Origin: Clostridiales bacterium | GTDB lineage: Bacteria > Bacillota > Clostridia > Oscillospirales > CAG-272 | DNA: 64,000 nucleotides | Direction: 5' to 3' | NCBI GenBank assembly: GCA_011957885.1 | Contig: BLMO01000113.1 | Span: 1 to 64,000, forward strand | Part shown: one piece after another, positions 15,882 to 24,373 of the stretch | Layout of the letters: each line of letters starts with the position of its first letter | How positions within the stretch are numbered: the first letter of the stretch is position 1 | Made by a program: the position numbers and the translations under genes | Notes under the pieces: model-generated | The model's database searches: none | Seen by the model: only the letters and a program-made list of their open reading frames with translations | Told to the model about the DNA's origin: nothing

Positions 15882-17552
15882 GTGAGAGAAAATGCAGGTG
15901 GATCCATCCGCTCCGGAAAGGGCGGCAATGGAGGAAAAGCGCATAGCAGCACAAAATTATTTTTTTCCGGCGTGCTGATTTTGACTGTGTCAAACCTTAT
16001 TGTGAAGGCGATCGGCTTAATGTTTAAGATTCCCATGAATCACATTGTGGGTGATGAGGGCATGGGATATTACAATGCTGCATATACGATTTATACATAT
16101 TTGTATATGGTTTCTACGGCAGGACTGCCCACTGCCATATCTATTATGGTTGCAGACAGCCGTGCCGCAGGAAAAATCCGGCAGGTGAAACGGATTTTGC
16201 GGGTGTCGCTGATCCTTTTCTTTGTTATCGGTGTTGTGGGCATGCTGGTGATGCTGCTGGGGGCAGGACCGCTGTCGACTATGATCGGTGCCGGAAATAC
16301 CAAGTATTGCATTATGGCAATTGCGCCTACGCTTTTCTTTATCTGTATATCCAGCGCTTTGCGGGGATATTTCCAAGGGTATCAGTCTATGCTTCCCACA
16401 GCTATTTCACAGCTCACGGAGGCAGTGTGCAAGCTTGGGGTGGGAATTACCCTTGCTTTGTATGCAATCCGCATGGATCAGCCCATTTATATTGTAGCTG
16501 CATATGCGGCGGTGGGACTGACCATCGGCGCAGCGCTTGGTATGATGTTTCTCACTTTTTCTAAACTGCTTTTCAAGGAAAAACAGTACGATGCTGAGTA
16601 TATTGCGGTTGCCGGTGTGGATGATACGGTATTGCCACAGAAAACGCTTTTGAAAAAGCTTGTGATTGTGGCGCTTCCGATTACGATCAGCGCGTCTGTT
16701 ATGAGTTTGACCAATTTGATTGATGCGGCTATTGTACAGCAGTTGCTGCAGTCAACCGGACTTACCCAGGTGGCGGCAACATCTCTTTACGGAAATTATA
16801 CCTCTCTGGCAGTTCCCATGTTCAATCTGCCGCCGGTACTGATTTATCCGATTTCTTATTCCATTGTTCCGTTGCTCTCTGCTGCAAGAAAGAAGGGGGA
16901 TCACGAACGGTGCCGCCTTGTTATGGAATCCTCCATGCGTGTGGCAATGCTGATCGGCATTCCCTGCGGACTTGGACTTGCCGCCCTGTCCCGCCCTATT
17001 TTGAATTTGTTTTATAAAGCAAGCTCTGTTGAATTGGCGGCGCCCCTTTTGACACTCCTTGCTCCCTCCACTGCATTCATTTGTATTTTATCAGTGACAA
17101 ACGCAATTTTGCAGGCAAACGGACATGAGCGCAAGCCGCTGATATCTATGTTGACCGGTGCGTGTGTGAAGATTGTCACCAACTATTTTCTGATTCAGAT
17201 CATCGGTATGAAGGGGACACCGATTTCTACCTTCCTGTGCTATTTAACCGTAACAGTTATGAATTTGTATTTTGTATATAAGCATGTAGGTGTGATGCCG
17301 AAGCTGTCCGGTTTGTTTGGGAAGCCGTTGCTGGCAAGTATCGCCTGTGCGGTCACTGCGTTTTTCTCATATGAACTGCTGGAGGGATATATCAGCGGAA
17401 AAATCGCGACCTTTGCAGCGATTTGTCTGGCAGCGCTTGTATATTTGATTCTTTTGTTCCTGCTGCGGGGCATTTCCGGAGAAGATGTGAAGCTTCTTCC
17501 AAAGGGTGAAAAAATTTACAGGTTATTAAACAAAATGAAGCTAATGAAATAA
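15882..17552 (+). CDS. SpoVB/MurJ-like polysaccharide (lipid-linked) flippase
   Basis: A 556-residue polytopic membrane protein, about 14 hydrophobic helices, of the MVF/MATE-like flippase superfamily. The opening (FFSGVLILTVSNLIVKAIG, KIPMNHIVGDEGMGYY) is characteristic of SpoVB/YabM/YtgP proteins that export lipid-linked cell-wall or spore-cortex precursors. Its place just before mazG and the yabO-yabP-yabQ-divIC block mirrors B. subtilis yabM. The start is GTG at 15882 with AAAGGA 8-9 bases upstream. Confidence 0.85.
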   Translation: MRENAGGSIRSGKGGNGGKAHSSTKLFFSGVLILTVSNLIVKAIGLMFKIPMNHIVGDEGMGYYNAAYTIYTYLYMVSTAGLPTAISIMVADSRAAGKIRQVKRILRVSLILFFVIGVVGMLVMLLGAGPLSTMIGAGNTKYCIMAIAPTLFFICISSALRGYFQGYQSMLPTAISQLTEAVCKLGVGITLALYAIRMDQPIYIVAAYAAVGLTIGAALGMMFLTFSKLLFKEKQYDAEYIAVAGVDDTVLPQKTLLKKLVIVALPITISASVMSLTNLIDAAIVQQLLQSTGLTQVAATSLYGNYTSLAVPMFNLPPVLIYPISYSIVPLLSAARKKGDHERCRLVMESSMRVAMLIGIPCGLGLAALSRPILNLFYKASSVELAAPLLTLLAPSTAFICILSVTNAILQANGHERKPLISMLTGACVKIVTNYFLIQIIGMKGTPISTFLCYLTVTVMNLYFVYKHVGVMPKLSGLFGKPLLASIACAVTAFFSYELLEGYISGKIATFAAICLAALVYLILLFLLRGISGEDVKLLPKGEKIYRLLNKMKLMK

Positions 17553-17564
17553 AGGTTATAAAGG

Positions 17565-18269
17565 ATGAAAAACAAACAGGAGATTATAAACGAAAAGAAG
17601 CATGATTTTGACTCTCTGCGTTCTGTTATGGCGCTTTTGCGGGGAAAAGGGGGATGTCCGTGGGATCGGGAGCAGACTCATGCCAGCATCCGGAAATGTT
17701 TGATTGAAGAGACCTACGAGGTGGTGGAAGCGATTGATACGGAGGATGCAGCGCTTCTGCGGGAGGAACTGGGAGACTTACTGTTCCAGGCGGTATTTCA
17801 TGCCCGTATAGAAGAGGAAAAGGGCAGTTTTACTATAGAAGATGTGGTGCATGATATTACTGCAAAAATGATCCACCGGCATCCCCATGTTTTTGGCGCC
17901 GGAGACGCGAAAAACAGTGATCAGGTTTTGCAGAAATGGGAGGAGATCAAGTCCCAGGAAAAGCAGATTGAAAGTGTAGCACAGTCTCTGCGGCGTGTTC
18001 CCCCATATCTGCCTGCGTTGCTGCGCGCTCAGAAAATTCAGTGCAAGGCACGGAAAAAACTTGCTTTTGGATATACTTCCTGTGAAGATGCGCTTGCTGC
18101 TGCAGTGTCGGCAAAAGGGGTGGATCTTGCATCGGAATTGGCTGAGAAGGTGTTTGCGCTGTGTGCGGCGGCAGAGATGGAAGGGATAGATCTGGAAGCG
18201 GCATTGTCTCATCGGTGTGATGCATTTATTGACAGTGTGGAGACGTTTGAGCAGTCTCTGACTGTGTAA
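17565..18269 (+). CDS. mazG: Nucleoside triphosphate pyrophosphohydrolase MazG
   Basis: A 234-residue MazG with two half-domains. CPWDREQTH (about 32-40) and EETYEVVEAID, EELGDLLFQ carry the metal-binding Glu/Asp residues. It hydrolyses (d)NTPs to NMP and PPi, cleaning the nucleotide pool. Unlike B. subtilis YabN it lacks the N-terminal tetrapyrrole-methylase-like domain. AAAGGATG lies at the start; the gene follows the flippase by 12 bases. Confidence 0.92.
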   Translation: MKNKQEIINEKKHDFDSLRSVMALLRGKGGCPWDREQTHASIRKCLIEETYEVVEAIDTEDAALLREELGDLLFQAVFHARIEEEKGSFTIEDVVHDITAKMIHRHPHVFGAGDAKNSDQVLQKWEEIKSQEKQIESVAQSLRRVPPYLPALLRAQKIQCKARKKLAFGYTSCEDALAAAVSAKGVDLASELAEKVFALCAAAEMEGIDLEAALSHRCDAFIDSVETFEQSLTV

Positions 18270-18350
18270 ACCGTTTTGTTAAAAAAGATGCATTTTTGCA
18301 TCAAAAACGTGAAAAATCAGCGGTTTAGGAATAAAATTCTAAAAAAACCC

Positions 18351-18379
18351 TTGTCAATAGGGAAAAAAAGTGGTATACT
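18351..18379 (+). promoter_or_regulatory. Sigma-A promoter of hup
   Basis: TTGTCA (18351-18356), 17-base spacer, TATACT (18374-18379). The initiation point near 18386 leaves a leader of about 55 bases with AAAGGATT before the HU start. Confidence 0.85.
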
Positions 18380-18442
18380 AACTGCAAGAAATGCGTTGCG
18401 AAGCAAAGCTTTCAGATTTTTCAAGATGAAAGGATTCAGAAA

Positions 18443-18718
18443 ATGAACAAGACACAACTGATCGATGTAGTTGCAGCCAAGACAGGACTGAAGAAAAAAG
18501 ACGCTGACGCAGCTGTTGTAGCTGTTTTTGATGCACTCGAGGAAGCACTCGTTGCAGGTGAAAAGATCCAGATCATCGGATTTGGTAGTTTTGACGTTAA
18601 AGAGAGAGCTGCTCGTACCGGACGCAACCCTGCAACCGGCGAAGAAATCAAGATTGCTGCATCTAAATATCCTTCCTTCTCCGCTGGTAAGGCGCTGAAA
18701 GAAAAGGTAAACGGTTAA
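18443..18718 (+). CDS. hup: HU-family nucleoid protein
   Basis: A 91-residue HU. It has the N-terminal [18 protein letters not shown] helix pair, the [18 protein letters not shown] core and the beta-arm motif [11 protein letters not shown]. It binds DNA non-specifically as a dimer and compacts the nucleoid. It has its own strong promoter and a following terminator, fitting an abundant single-gene transcript. It sits between mazG and rqcP, an arrangement seen in clostridia. Confidence 0.96.
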   Translation: MNKTQLIDVVAAKTGLKKKDADAAVVAVFDALEEALVAGEKIQIIGFGSFDVKERAARTGRNPATGEEIKIAASKYPSFSAGKALKEKVNG

Positions 18719-18734
18719 TTTTGTTTGTAATGTG

Positions 18735-18763
18735 ACAGCTCCGATGAAAATCGGAGCTGTTTC
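18735..18763 (+). terminator. Terminator after hup
   Basis: Perfect 11-bp stem (18735-18745 with 18750-18760) closed by a GAAA tetraloop, followed by a short T-run (TTTC). Confidence 0.75.
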
Positions 18764-18825
18764 GCCTATATTTGGAAAAGCTGATTTGCATGATATATAG
18801 ATAGAAAAGGAATTTCGACAATCAG

Positions 18826-19071
18826 ATGAGACTGGACAAATTTTTGAAGGTATCCCGGGTAATCAAGCGCCGGACGGTTGCAAATGAAGCCTGCGACAAT
18901 GATCACGTGCAGGTAAACGGTAGACGGGCAAAGGCGTCTTATGATGTGAAACCGGGGGACGTGGTGGAGATTACTTTTGGAGAGCGTGTGCTGCGCTTTC
19001 GCGTACTGGATGTGCGTGAGCACGTTGCAAAAGCCGATGCCGCTTCCATGTATGAAATTATAGAAGGCTGA
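18826..19071 (+). CDS. rqcP: S4-domain RNA-binding protein RqcP (YabO)
   Basis: An 81-residue single S4 domain: MRLDKFLKVSRVIKRRTVAN, then VQVNGRRAKASYDVKPGD. Homologous to B. subtilis RqcP/YabO and Hsp15; RqcP binds obstructed 50S subunits and helps RqcH add alanine tails in ribosome quality control. The position right before yabP-yabQ-divIC is the same as in Bacillus, which favours RqcP over YlmH-type S4 proteins. Confidence 0.88.
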   Translation: MRLDKFLKVSRVIKRRTVANEACDNDHVQVNGRRAKASYDVKPGDVVEITFGERVLRFRVLDVREHVAKADAASMYEIIEG

Positions 19072-19132
19072 CATATTTTACGTGCCTCCAACATAGCTTT
19101 TATTGACAGGTAAAAGGGTAGGAGGCAATTTT

Positions 19133-19411
19133 ATGAATGAAGAATTGACACAGGCGCAGAATAATGTGTTTTTGTATGACCGTAAGAAGCTGGAACTGAC
19201 GGGAATTTTGGATGTTTCCGCGTTCTCTGATACTTCTGTGGAAATGTCCTACAGCGGCGGCATGATCGCTGTGGACGGGTCAGATTTGAAAATCGACAGC
19301 TTCAGTTCTGAAACCGGGCGGATTTGTATTACAGGACTTGTAAATTCTTTTTGTTATTACGGTAAGGCACCTACGCAGAAGAATGGCATTTTTCGTCGGT
19401 TTTTAGGCTGA
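19133..19411 (+). CDS. yabP: Sporulation protein YabP
   Basis: A 92-residue beta-rich YabP/YqfC-family protein: KLELTGILDVSAFSDTS, then IAVDGSDLKIDSF and GRICITGLVNSF. YabP is sigma-E controlled and required for sporulation in B. subtilis; the molecular role is not known. The ATG at 19133 is chosen because AGGAGG lies 7 bases before it; an upstream TTG lacks a site. It touches yabQ through a TGATG junction. Confidence 0.88.
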   Translation: MNEELTQAQNNVFLYDRKKLELTGILDVSAFSDTSVEMSYSGGMIAVDGSDLKIDSFSSETGRICITGLVNSFCYYGKAPTQKNGIFRRFLG

Positions 19412-19980
19412 TGCAGTTTATTGTAATTTTATATCAGCTGCAGATTACGCTGTATGCGCTGCTGCTGGGACTGTTTTTCGGGGTCTTGTACGATTCGCTG
19501 CGTATTGTGCGTATGCTTGCCGGTATTACTCCTGTGCATATTCAGTCTGTATCCTGGACCCGCCGGCTGCCCTGCCGCCATATTGGGAAATTGGGGCGAG
19601 GCGTTATTTCAGAGCTTCTTTTTGTACATTTGCTGGATATTTTGTATGGACTTAGTACGGGTGCTAGCTTTTGTGTGTTCTTGTATGCTCTAAATAATGG
19701 GCGTTTCCGGTGGTACTTGCTTTTGGGCTGTGTGCTTGGGTTTATGGCATATTATTGGAGTGTGGGCAGACTGGTGATGTACCTTTCCGGGTATATTGTT
19801 GCGGTGCTGCGCAGTGTGATTGGATTGATTCTGTATTTGCTGACACAGCCGTTTGTATGGATTGGAAAAAGAAGTTGTCGGCTGTTTGCTCCGGTAGGCG
19901 CCCACTTCCGGCACCGGAGAAGAATACGCCAAACGGAAAAAGTAAAGAAGAACTGGATGAAAGCGGTCCGGTTTACATAG
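19411..19980 (+). CDS. yabQ: Spore cortex protein YabQ
   Basis: A 189-residue membrane protein. Hydrophobic helices lie in the N-terminal 120 residues (LYALLLGLFFGVLYDSLRIV is the typical YabQ opening; YLLLGCVLGFMAYYW and YLSGYIVAVLRSVIGLILYL follow), with a basic tail. YabQ is needed for cortex formation in Bacillus. It begins at the yabP stop (1-base overlap) and precedes divIC, matching the conserved yabOPQ-divIC order. Confidence 0.85.
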   Translation: MQFIVILYQLQITLYALLLGLFFGVLYDSLRIVRMLAGITPVHIQSVSWTRRLPCRHIGKLGRGVISELLFVHLLDILYGLSTGASFCVFLYALNNGRFRWYLLLGCVLGFMAYYWSVGRLVMYLSGYIVAVLRSVIGLILYLLTQPFVWIGKRSCRLFAPVGAHFRHRRRIRQTEKVKKNWMKAVRFT

Positions 19981-20016
19981 ATCGAAGACATGTTATAGTT
20001 GGGGGATGTTAAAGCT

Positions 20017-20298
20017 ATGGAAAGAAAAAATACAGGCGTATTTGTTAAGGTTGCAATTTTTGCGCTGGCTGTGTTTGCTGTGATTTCCATTGTGCATTTA
20101 CAGCTCACTTTTAATGAGTACCGGACACAGCGGGATGAACTGAAAGCGGAGGTTGACGCTTTACAGGAAAAGGCAAACGCTTTGCAAAATCAAATGGATG
20201 CGCCGGTAGATGAGGAGTATATCATTGGAATTGCAAAGGAAAAACTGAACTTGCGCCTTCCGGAAGAAATTATTTTTTATAATGACCTGTATAATTGA
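20017..20298 (+). CDS. divIC: Septum formation initiator DivIC/FtsB family
   Basis: A 93-residue bitopic protein: short basic cytoplasmic end, one helix (VAIFALAVFAVISIVHL), then a coiled coil (EYRTQRDELKAEVDALQEKA in part) and a compact end with AKEKLNLRLPEEI. It belongs to the FtsB/DivIC group that links FtsL and the divisome. The ATG at 20017 is preceded by GGGGGA 10 bases upstream; a TTG at 19999 overlaps that site. Confidence 0.88.
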   Translation: MERKNTGVFVKVAIFALAVFAVISIVHLQLTFNEYRTQRDELKAEVDALQEKANALQNQMDAPVDEEYIIGIAKEKLNLRLPEEIIFYNDLYN

Positions 20299-20321
20299 TG
20301 TTGTATAAAGGATGTCCAATT

Positions 20322-21212
20322 ATGGAATGTGAAAAGAAGTATTTAGAGACGCCCTCGGGCGCTGTGCGTGTTATTGGGCATGCAGAGATATCTGATGCTG
20401 TGCGTGCACTTTTTATTGATGCAAACTACCGCTTGCCGGATGCTGTATGCAAGTTGATTTCCCATGCAAAATCCTGCGAGCGGGATGCAGTTGCCCGGGG
20501 TGTGCTGGATACGCTGGAGGATAATATTGCAGCAGCGGATGAGTTGGATGTGCCGATTTGTCAGGATACCGGAATGGCTGTCCTGTTCTGTGAAATCGGG
20601 CAGGGAGTGTACATAGATGCGGTGCTGGAGGATGCAGTCAACGAAGGTGTTCATCGGGCATATGTAGAGGGAAGTCTGCGCAAATCTATTGTGCGGGATC
20701 CGTTGTATGACCGAACTAATACAGAGGATAATACGCCTGCAGCTCTGCGCGTTTCGTTTTCGAAGGATTCAGATTTGGCGGGCAGGATTCGCCTGACTGC
20801 TGCACCCAAGGGATTTGGAAGTGAGAACATGAGTGCGATCCGGATGTTTACACCTTCTGCAACTGAGGATGAAATTGTACAGTTTGTTGTGGACAGTGTG
20901 CTGCGTGCTGGTGCCAATCCGTGCCCTCCTATTATTGTAGGAGTAGGCATTGGTGCGAACTTTGAAGGCTCCGCGCTTTTGGCAAAACGGGCGCTGCTGC
21001 GGGATACGCCTGCGGAGGACGTAAATTATAAAAGGCTGGAAGAAAAGATGCTGCGGGCGATTAATCAAACAGGAATCGGTCCCCAGGGGTTTGGCGGGGA
21101 TACTACAGCTTTGGCTGTCCGTGTGAATTATGCGCCCACGCATATTGCCGGGCTGCCAGTGGCGGTGAATATAAATTGTCATGTTTCCAGGCACAAATCG
21201 GTTATACTGTAA
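20322..21212 (+). CDS. fumA: Class I fumarate hydratase, alpha subunit
   Basis: A 296-residue alpha subunit of the two-subunit class I fumarase/tartrate dehydratase family, which interconverts fumarate and malate with a [4Fe-4S] cluster. The three ligand Cys segments are all present: VPICQDTG, GANPCPP and VNINCHVSRH near the end. The family has a beta subunit (TtdB-like), normally the next gene; here a terminator follows and no beta gene is in the window. AAAGGAT precedes the ATG at 20322; an upstream in-frame ATG at 20295 overlaps divIC. Confidence 0.9.
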   Translation: MECEKKYLETPSGAVRVIGHAEISDAVRALFIDANYRLPDAVCKLISHAKSCERDAVARGVLDTLEDNIAAADELDVPICQDTGMAVLFCEIGQGVYIDAVLEDAVNEGVHRAYVEGSLRKSIVRDPLYDRTNTEDNTPAALRVSFSKDSDLAGRIRLTAAPKGFGSENMSAIRMFTPSATEDEIVQFVVDSVLRAGANPCPPIIVGVGIGANFEGSALLAKRALLRDTPAEDVNYKRLEEKMLRAINQTGIGPQGFGGDTTALAVRVNYAPTHIAGLPVAVNINCHVSRHKSVIL

Positions 21213-21218
21213 TAAAGA

Positions 21219-21246
21219 AAAGCTTCCCAGAATGGGAAGCTTTTTG
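21219..21246 (+). terminator. Terminator after fumarase alpha gene
   Basis: Perfect 11-bp stem (21219-21229 with 21233-21243, GAA loop) followed by a T-run. It ends the rqcP-to-fumarase transcript. Confidence 0.88.
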
Positions 21247-21290
21247 TCTATAATTAAAATTGTAAAGTGAATCTCCTGGATGTATAATAT

Positions 21291-21500
21291 AAAAAGGCTC
21301 CCTTGTGCAAAGGGAGCTGTCGCGATAGCGACTGAGGGATTGTTTGTACATACTTCCGATTTAAAGTTCCTTTAAAAATGATAGTATTACAATCCCCCAC
21401 CCGCTGCGCGGGAGCCCCCTTTGCAAAAGGGGGCCTTTTTATTGTACTCTGCCACATGTTATGAAAGATTTCAATCCCCTGTACAAAAGGGGGGATTACC
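21291..21500. repeat. Dispersed two-hairpin intergenic repeat, cluster 2
   Basis: Fills the gap between two convergent operons. A forward unit is at 21291-21343 (stem 2 GTCGC/GCGAC at 21319-21323/21328-21332), an inverted unit at 21389-21440 (stem 2 CCCGC/GCGGG at 21400-21404/21408-21412), and a third partial copy near 21468-21498. An 82-codon frame across it is not a gene. Confidence 0.85.
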
Positions 21501-21593
21501 ATGCATCCAGGAAATTCGTTTCACAATCTCGGATGGGTAGGCTATTGATTTCGCTGGTATAGCGCCAGCTACCGCCTCGCCTGATAATTATGC

Positions 21594-22523
21594 TTACGAT
21601 TTATCAACGGTGATATGAATATCACCGCTGGTAGTGGTGATTTCACAGGTGGAAGCGGAAGAATCAGAATCCGGTATGTATACGTCGCCGCTGGTAGTAT
21701 GTGTAATAAAATTTTTCACACTGCGCAGGGATCCTTCTACGTCTCCGCTGACCGTTTTGATTGTCATTTCGCCGCCATCGCAGCTTTCTAAAGAAACTTC
21801 TCCGCTTGTGCTTTTAATAAACAAATCTGTTTCACAGACGACATCTTCCAGAGAAATATCCCCACTGGTGGATACGATATGAAGAGAATCTGCAGCGGAA
21901 GCTTCCAGTTCGATTTCCCCGCTTGTGGTTTTTATATCTACATTGCCTCCTGTGAGATTTTTTCCTGATATGTCACCGCTGACGCTTTTACCGTACCATG
22001 CGTCCCCAGTTCCCGATTCAAATGAAATATTTCCGCTTGTGGTTTCCAGTTCTGCCTCCCGGAATGTAAAGGAATCAGATACAACGATATCACCGCTCAC
22101 ACTGACGGCATGCAGTTTTTCATATTCGCCCTGGGGAAGATAGATTTGCATTTCAAAATCAGAGATACCGAAAAATACGTCGATATGTTCATACCATTTC
22201 CGCAGATCCTTTCGCGAGATTTCAAGGGTGTTATTTTTTACAGAAACATTGTGGGTGATTTTTTCATTTTCTTCGCAGACCACTTCACAGGTGTCTCCAT
22301 CGGAGGGAAGAAAAATAATATCGCTTTCAACTGCATTCACGTTAATATTTTCAAAAGAATCGGTTATGGTGTAAGTTGTTTTTTCAAATTTGGTTGTGTT
22401 AAACTGTGTAAATCGGAATCCAACGGATGCTGCTGCGGCACAGGCTATGACACAGCCCGCAACAATACATATGGTTGCTATAATAATCCACATTTTTTTA
22501 TTCCTTTTCATGTTTTTGACCAT
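21594..22523 (-). CDS. DUF4097 beta-repeat membrane protein
   Basis: A 309-residue protein: one N-terminal helix (MWIIIATICIVAGCVIACAA), then an extracellular beta-solenoid-like domain made of about nine short repeats with a T-x-SGDI/SGEV core (TTSGNISF, SVSGDISG, TTSGEIEL, STSGDISL, STSGEVSL, TVSGDVEG, TTSGDVYI, TTSGDIHI). DUF4097 proteins usually follow PadR and DUF1700 genes, as here; the function is unknown, with envelope-stress sensing proposed for relatives. Start at 22523 or 22511 cannot be separated (one AAAGG site). Confidence 0.85.
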   Translation of the reverse strand: MVKNMKRNKKMWIIIATICIVAGCVIACAAAASVGFRFTQFNTTKFEKTTYTITDSFENINVNAVESDIIFLPSDGDTCEVVCEENEKITHNVSVKNNTLEISRKDLRKWYEHIDVFFGISDFEMQIYLPQGEYEKLHAVSVSGDIVVSDSFTFREAELETTSGNISFESGTGDAWYGKSVSGDISGKNLTGGNVDIKTTSGEIELEASAADSLHIVSTSGDISLEDVVCETDLFIKSTSGEVSLESCDGGEMTIKTVSGDVEGSLRSVKNFITHTTSGDVYIPDSDSSASTCEITTTSGDIHITVDKS

Positions 22524-22531
22524 GCCTTTGC

Positions 22532-23173
22532 TTAGATTTTTGTTTGGGTAAACGTATTATTTGCCGGCGTTTGGGTGCGGGAGTGCTTTCTGACAAATAG
22601 GGACTTAATCCATCGGATGAACTGCTTGCTTGCATGTATAAGCACCGCTGTTATTTTATTGCAGGCGAAGAAAGACAGCACAGCGGCTCCAAAGCATGCG
22701 ATTGCTGCGCCGATATAAAAGGCTGCATTAGCGGGTGTGCCTGCAAATATGTTGATACATCCTTCTGCGATACCGGTTAATGCACCGACTGCAAAGCTTA
22801 GGTTTACTGCATACAGGGAGATGATAATGGACCAAATCGTGATATACAGTGCAAGCAGAATGGCTGCGCCTGCAAGAAGCAGGGAGGCCCAGATCGGAGA
22901 ACCGAGAATGAGCAGTATGATTTCCCACATACGCAATGTGCGGGTCGGTTTGACTTTTGCTTTTACAAGTTTGGGCAGTGTAGTATCCATAAGAATTTGC
23001 TTGGCGATATTGTCCGGATTGCCAAGCGCTGCTACAGCGGCTTCCTCTGTTTGTCCGTCTTCCATTTGATCATATATAATTTCGCTGTAATATTCCAGAG
23101 ATTTTTCAATATCGCTTTGCGGTAATCCCTGTAGGGCATTGCTTAATGCTGCAAGAAAGTCTTGCCTATTCAT
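22532..23173 (-). CDS. DUF1700 (HAAS-domain) membrane protein
   Basis: A 213-residue protein. An N-terminal helical HAAS domain (FLAALSNALQGLPQSDIEKS, then YYSEIIYDQMEDGQTEEAAV and LGNPDNIAKQIL) precedes about four hydrophobic helices between residues 85 and 180 and a basic tail. It overlaps the PadR gene by 8 bases and is 8 bases from the DUF4097 gene, forming the known PadR-DUF1700-DUF4097 unit, thought to couple a regulator to a membrane stress sensor. Confidence 0.87.
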   Translation of the reverse strand: MNRQDFLAALSNALQGLPQSDIEKSLEYYSEIIYDQMEDGQTEEAAVAALGNPDNIAKQILMDTTLPKLVKAKVKPTRTLRMWEIILLILGSPIWASLLLAGAAILLALYITIWSIIISLYAVNLSFAVGALTGIAEGCINIFAGTPANAAFYIGAAIACFGAAVLSFFACNKITAVLIHASKQFIRWIKSLFVRKHSRTQTPANNTFTQTKI

Positions 23174-23486
23174 TTTCTGATTCCTCCCTTGTTACATATT
23201 GATATATGGATAAAATTTCTTTCCATTCCTCACGAAAGTCGGCGATGCGTTTTAGCCCGGAAGGAGTTATATGATAATATTTTCGCAGTCTGCCTGCATG
23301 TTCAACAGAGTGCACAGTCAGATGCTCGGTTGCTTCCAGTCTTCTGAGAATTGGATACAAAGTGGATTCGGAGATTTCTACGTACGGTTTTATGTCTTTG
23401 ATGATTTGATATCCGTAGGAATCCTCTTTTTTTATTGCGGCAAGAACGCACACGTCCAAAAGTCCGCGTTTCAATTGCATATCCAT
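23166..23486 (-). CDS. PadR-family transcriptional regulator
   Basis: A 106-residue winged-helix repressor of the short PadR-s2 type: QLKRGLLDVCVLAAI, SYGYQIIKDI, ESTLYPILRRLEA and the wing GRLRKYYHITPSG. Such proteins bind inverted repeats at their own promoters. AGGAGG lies 8 bases before the ATG. A long palindrome covers the -10 just upstream, so autoregulation is likely. Confidence 0.92.
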   Translation of the reverse strand: MDMQLKRGLLDVCVLAAIKKEDSYGYQIIKDIKPYVEISESTLYPILRRLEATEHLTVHSVEHAGRLRKYYHITPSGLKRIADFREEWKEILSIYQYVTREESENE

Positions 23487-23502
23487 TTATATACCTCCTA
23501 TT

Positions 23503-23538
23503 ATATTATACTATACATCACATAGTATAATATGTCAA
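23503..23538 (-). promoter_or_regulatory. PadR operon promoter with overlapping palindromic operator
   Basis: On the leftward strand: -35 TTGACA (23538-23533), 17-base spacer, -10 TATAGT (23515-23510). A perfect inverted repeat with 12-base arms (23503-23514 and 23522-23533, 7-base centre) covers the spacer and the -10. That is the expected place and symmetry for a PadR-dimer operator. Confidence 0.8.
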
Positions 23539-23559
23539 TAGGTATCTGAAATTTTCAAG

Positions 23560-23591
23560 AAAAAACTCTCCTTGGTGGTGGAGAGTTTTTT
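23560..23591 (-). terminator. Terminator of mecA
   Basis: Perfect 12-bp stem (23560-23571 with 23580-23591, 8-base loop) with A6/T6 flanks, so it can act on leftward mecA transcripts and also rightward. It separates mecA from the PadR promoter. Confidence 0.88.
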
Positions 23592-23607
23592 GTGGTATAA
23601 ATAAAAT

Positions 23608-24144
23608 TTACGCCAATTTTGCAAGACGGTCAACAGCATGCGCGCAAATGAGTTTGCAGTGCTCTGATATGTAAAACCGTACGTTCCCGCGGCATTTTCG
23701 TCCGCCGAATTCTGAAAGATTTGGGATATCCGTTTCCAATGTGAGAAAATACCGTTTGCGCCTAGTGTCGGAATAGGCGTAGCTTTCATCGCTGTAATGG
23801 GAACGGTGTATGGCTTCGCATGCTGCCAGCATTTTGTTCAGGCAGTCAAAGCTATAAACATAGAAAAATTTCTTATTACAGGACTGGGATTGCAAATTTA
23901 TTTTTGTGGTATCTCCCAGTTTGGTTACAAACATTTCGCAGCCTCCTTCTTTTGAGGGGAAAACCTGAACGAATACTTTGGCACCTGCAGCATTGAATCC
24001 GCAGCATTCCCGAGCGTCTGCCAAAATTTTGCGGAATGCGCAGCGGGACTGCACATTCCCGCTGTCCAGCGTATCGCAATTGATTGCATAATGCTCCATA
24101 TCTGCAGGTGACAGCATTATCTTCAGTTTTTCACCGCTAATCAT
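23608..24144 (-). CDS. mecA: MecA-family adaptor protein
   Basis: A 178-residue adaptor-like protein. The N-terminal part has the MecA opening pattern (EKLKIMLSPADMEHYAI) and the C-terminal half the alpha/beta adaptor core (FFYVYSFDCLNKMLAACEAI). MecA proteins deliver substrates to the ClpC AAA+ unfoldase. It is shorter than B. subtilis MecA (218), as is usual in clostridia, and unusually Cys-rich (8). The ATG at 24144 is preceded by GGAAGTG. Confidence 0.75.
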   Translation of the reverse strand: MISGEKLKIMLSPADMEHYAINCDTLDSGNVQSRCAFRKILADARECCGFNAAGAKVFVQVFPSKEGGCEMFVTKLGDTTKINLQSQSCNKKFFYVYSFDCLNKMLAACEAIHRSHYSDESYAYSDTRRKRYFLTLETDIPNLSEFGGRKCRGNVRFYISEHCKLICAHAVDRLAKLA

Positions 24145-24310
24145 AATCACTTCCATTCAAATACCGTGCCTTTCAACGCCGCATAGCGAAATCCGTTTTT
24201 TTGCGGGACACACTCCCGTCCTTTATATCACTTACTATTATTATAATGCGGCGGCGCATGAAATGGTACGATAAATTTTTGGAAATGGGGGATTTTCATG
24301 GCAGGGTGTG

Positions 24311-24339
24311 TTGACCTTGGCAGCGGCGGGTGATAATAT
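24311..24339 (+). promoter_or_regulatory. Promoter of deoB
   Basis: TTGACC (24311-24316), 17-base spacer, TAATAT (24334-24339), about 35 bases before the deoB start. Confidence 0.65.
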
Positions 24340-24373
24340 AGTAAGTAAGAATGGAAGAAATAGGGGGGAGCGC

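Noticed and set aside
18287..18302. GATGCA/TGCATC stem after mazG as its terminator
   Set aside because: The stem is only 6 bp and is followed by CAAAAACG, with no T-run on the + strand.
21254..21502. 82-codon leftward frame between fumarase and DUF4097 genes
   Set aside because: It is made of the dispersed repeat and a terminator; the peptide has no protein-like pattern. A similar frame at 50081-50485 is rejected for the same reason.
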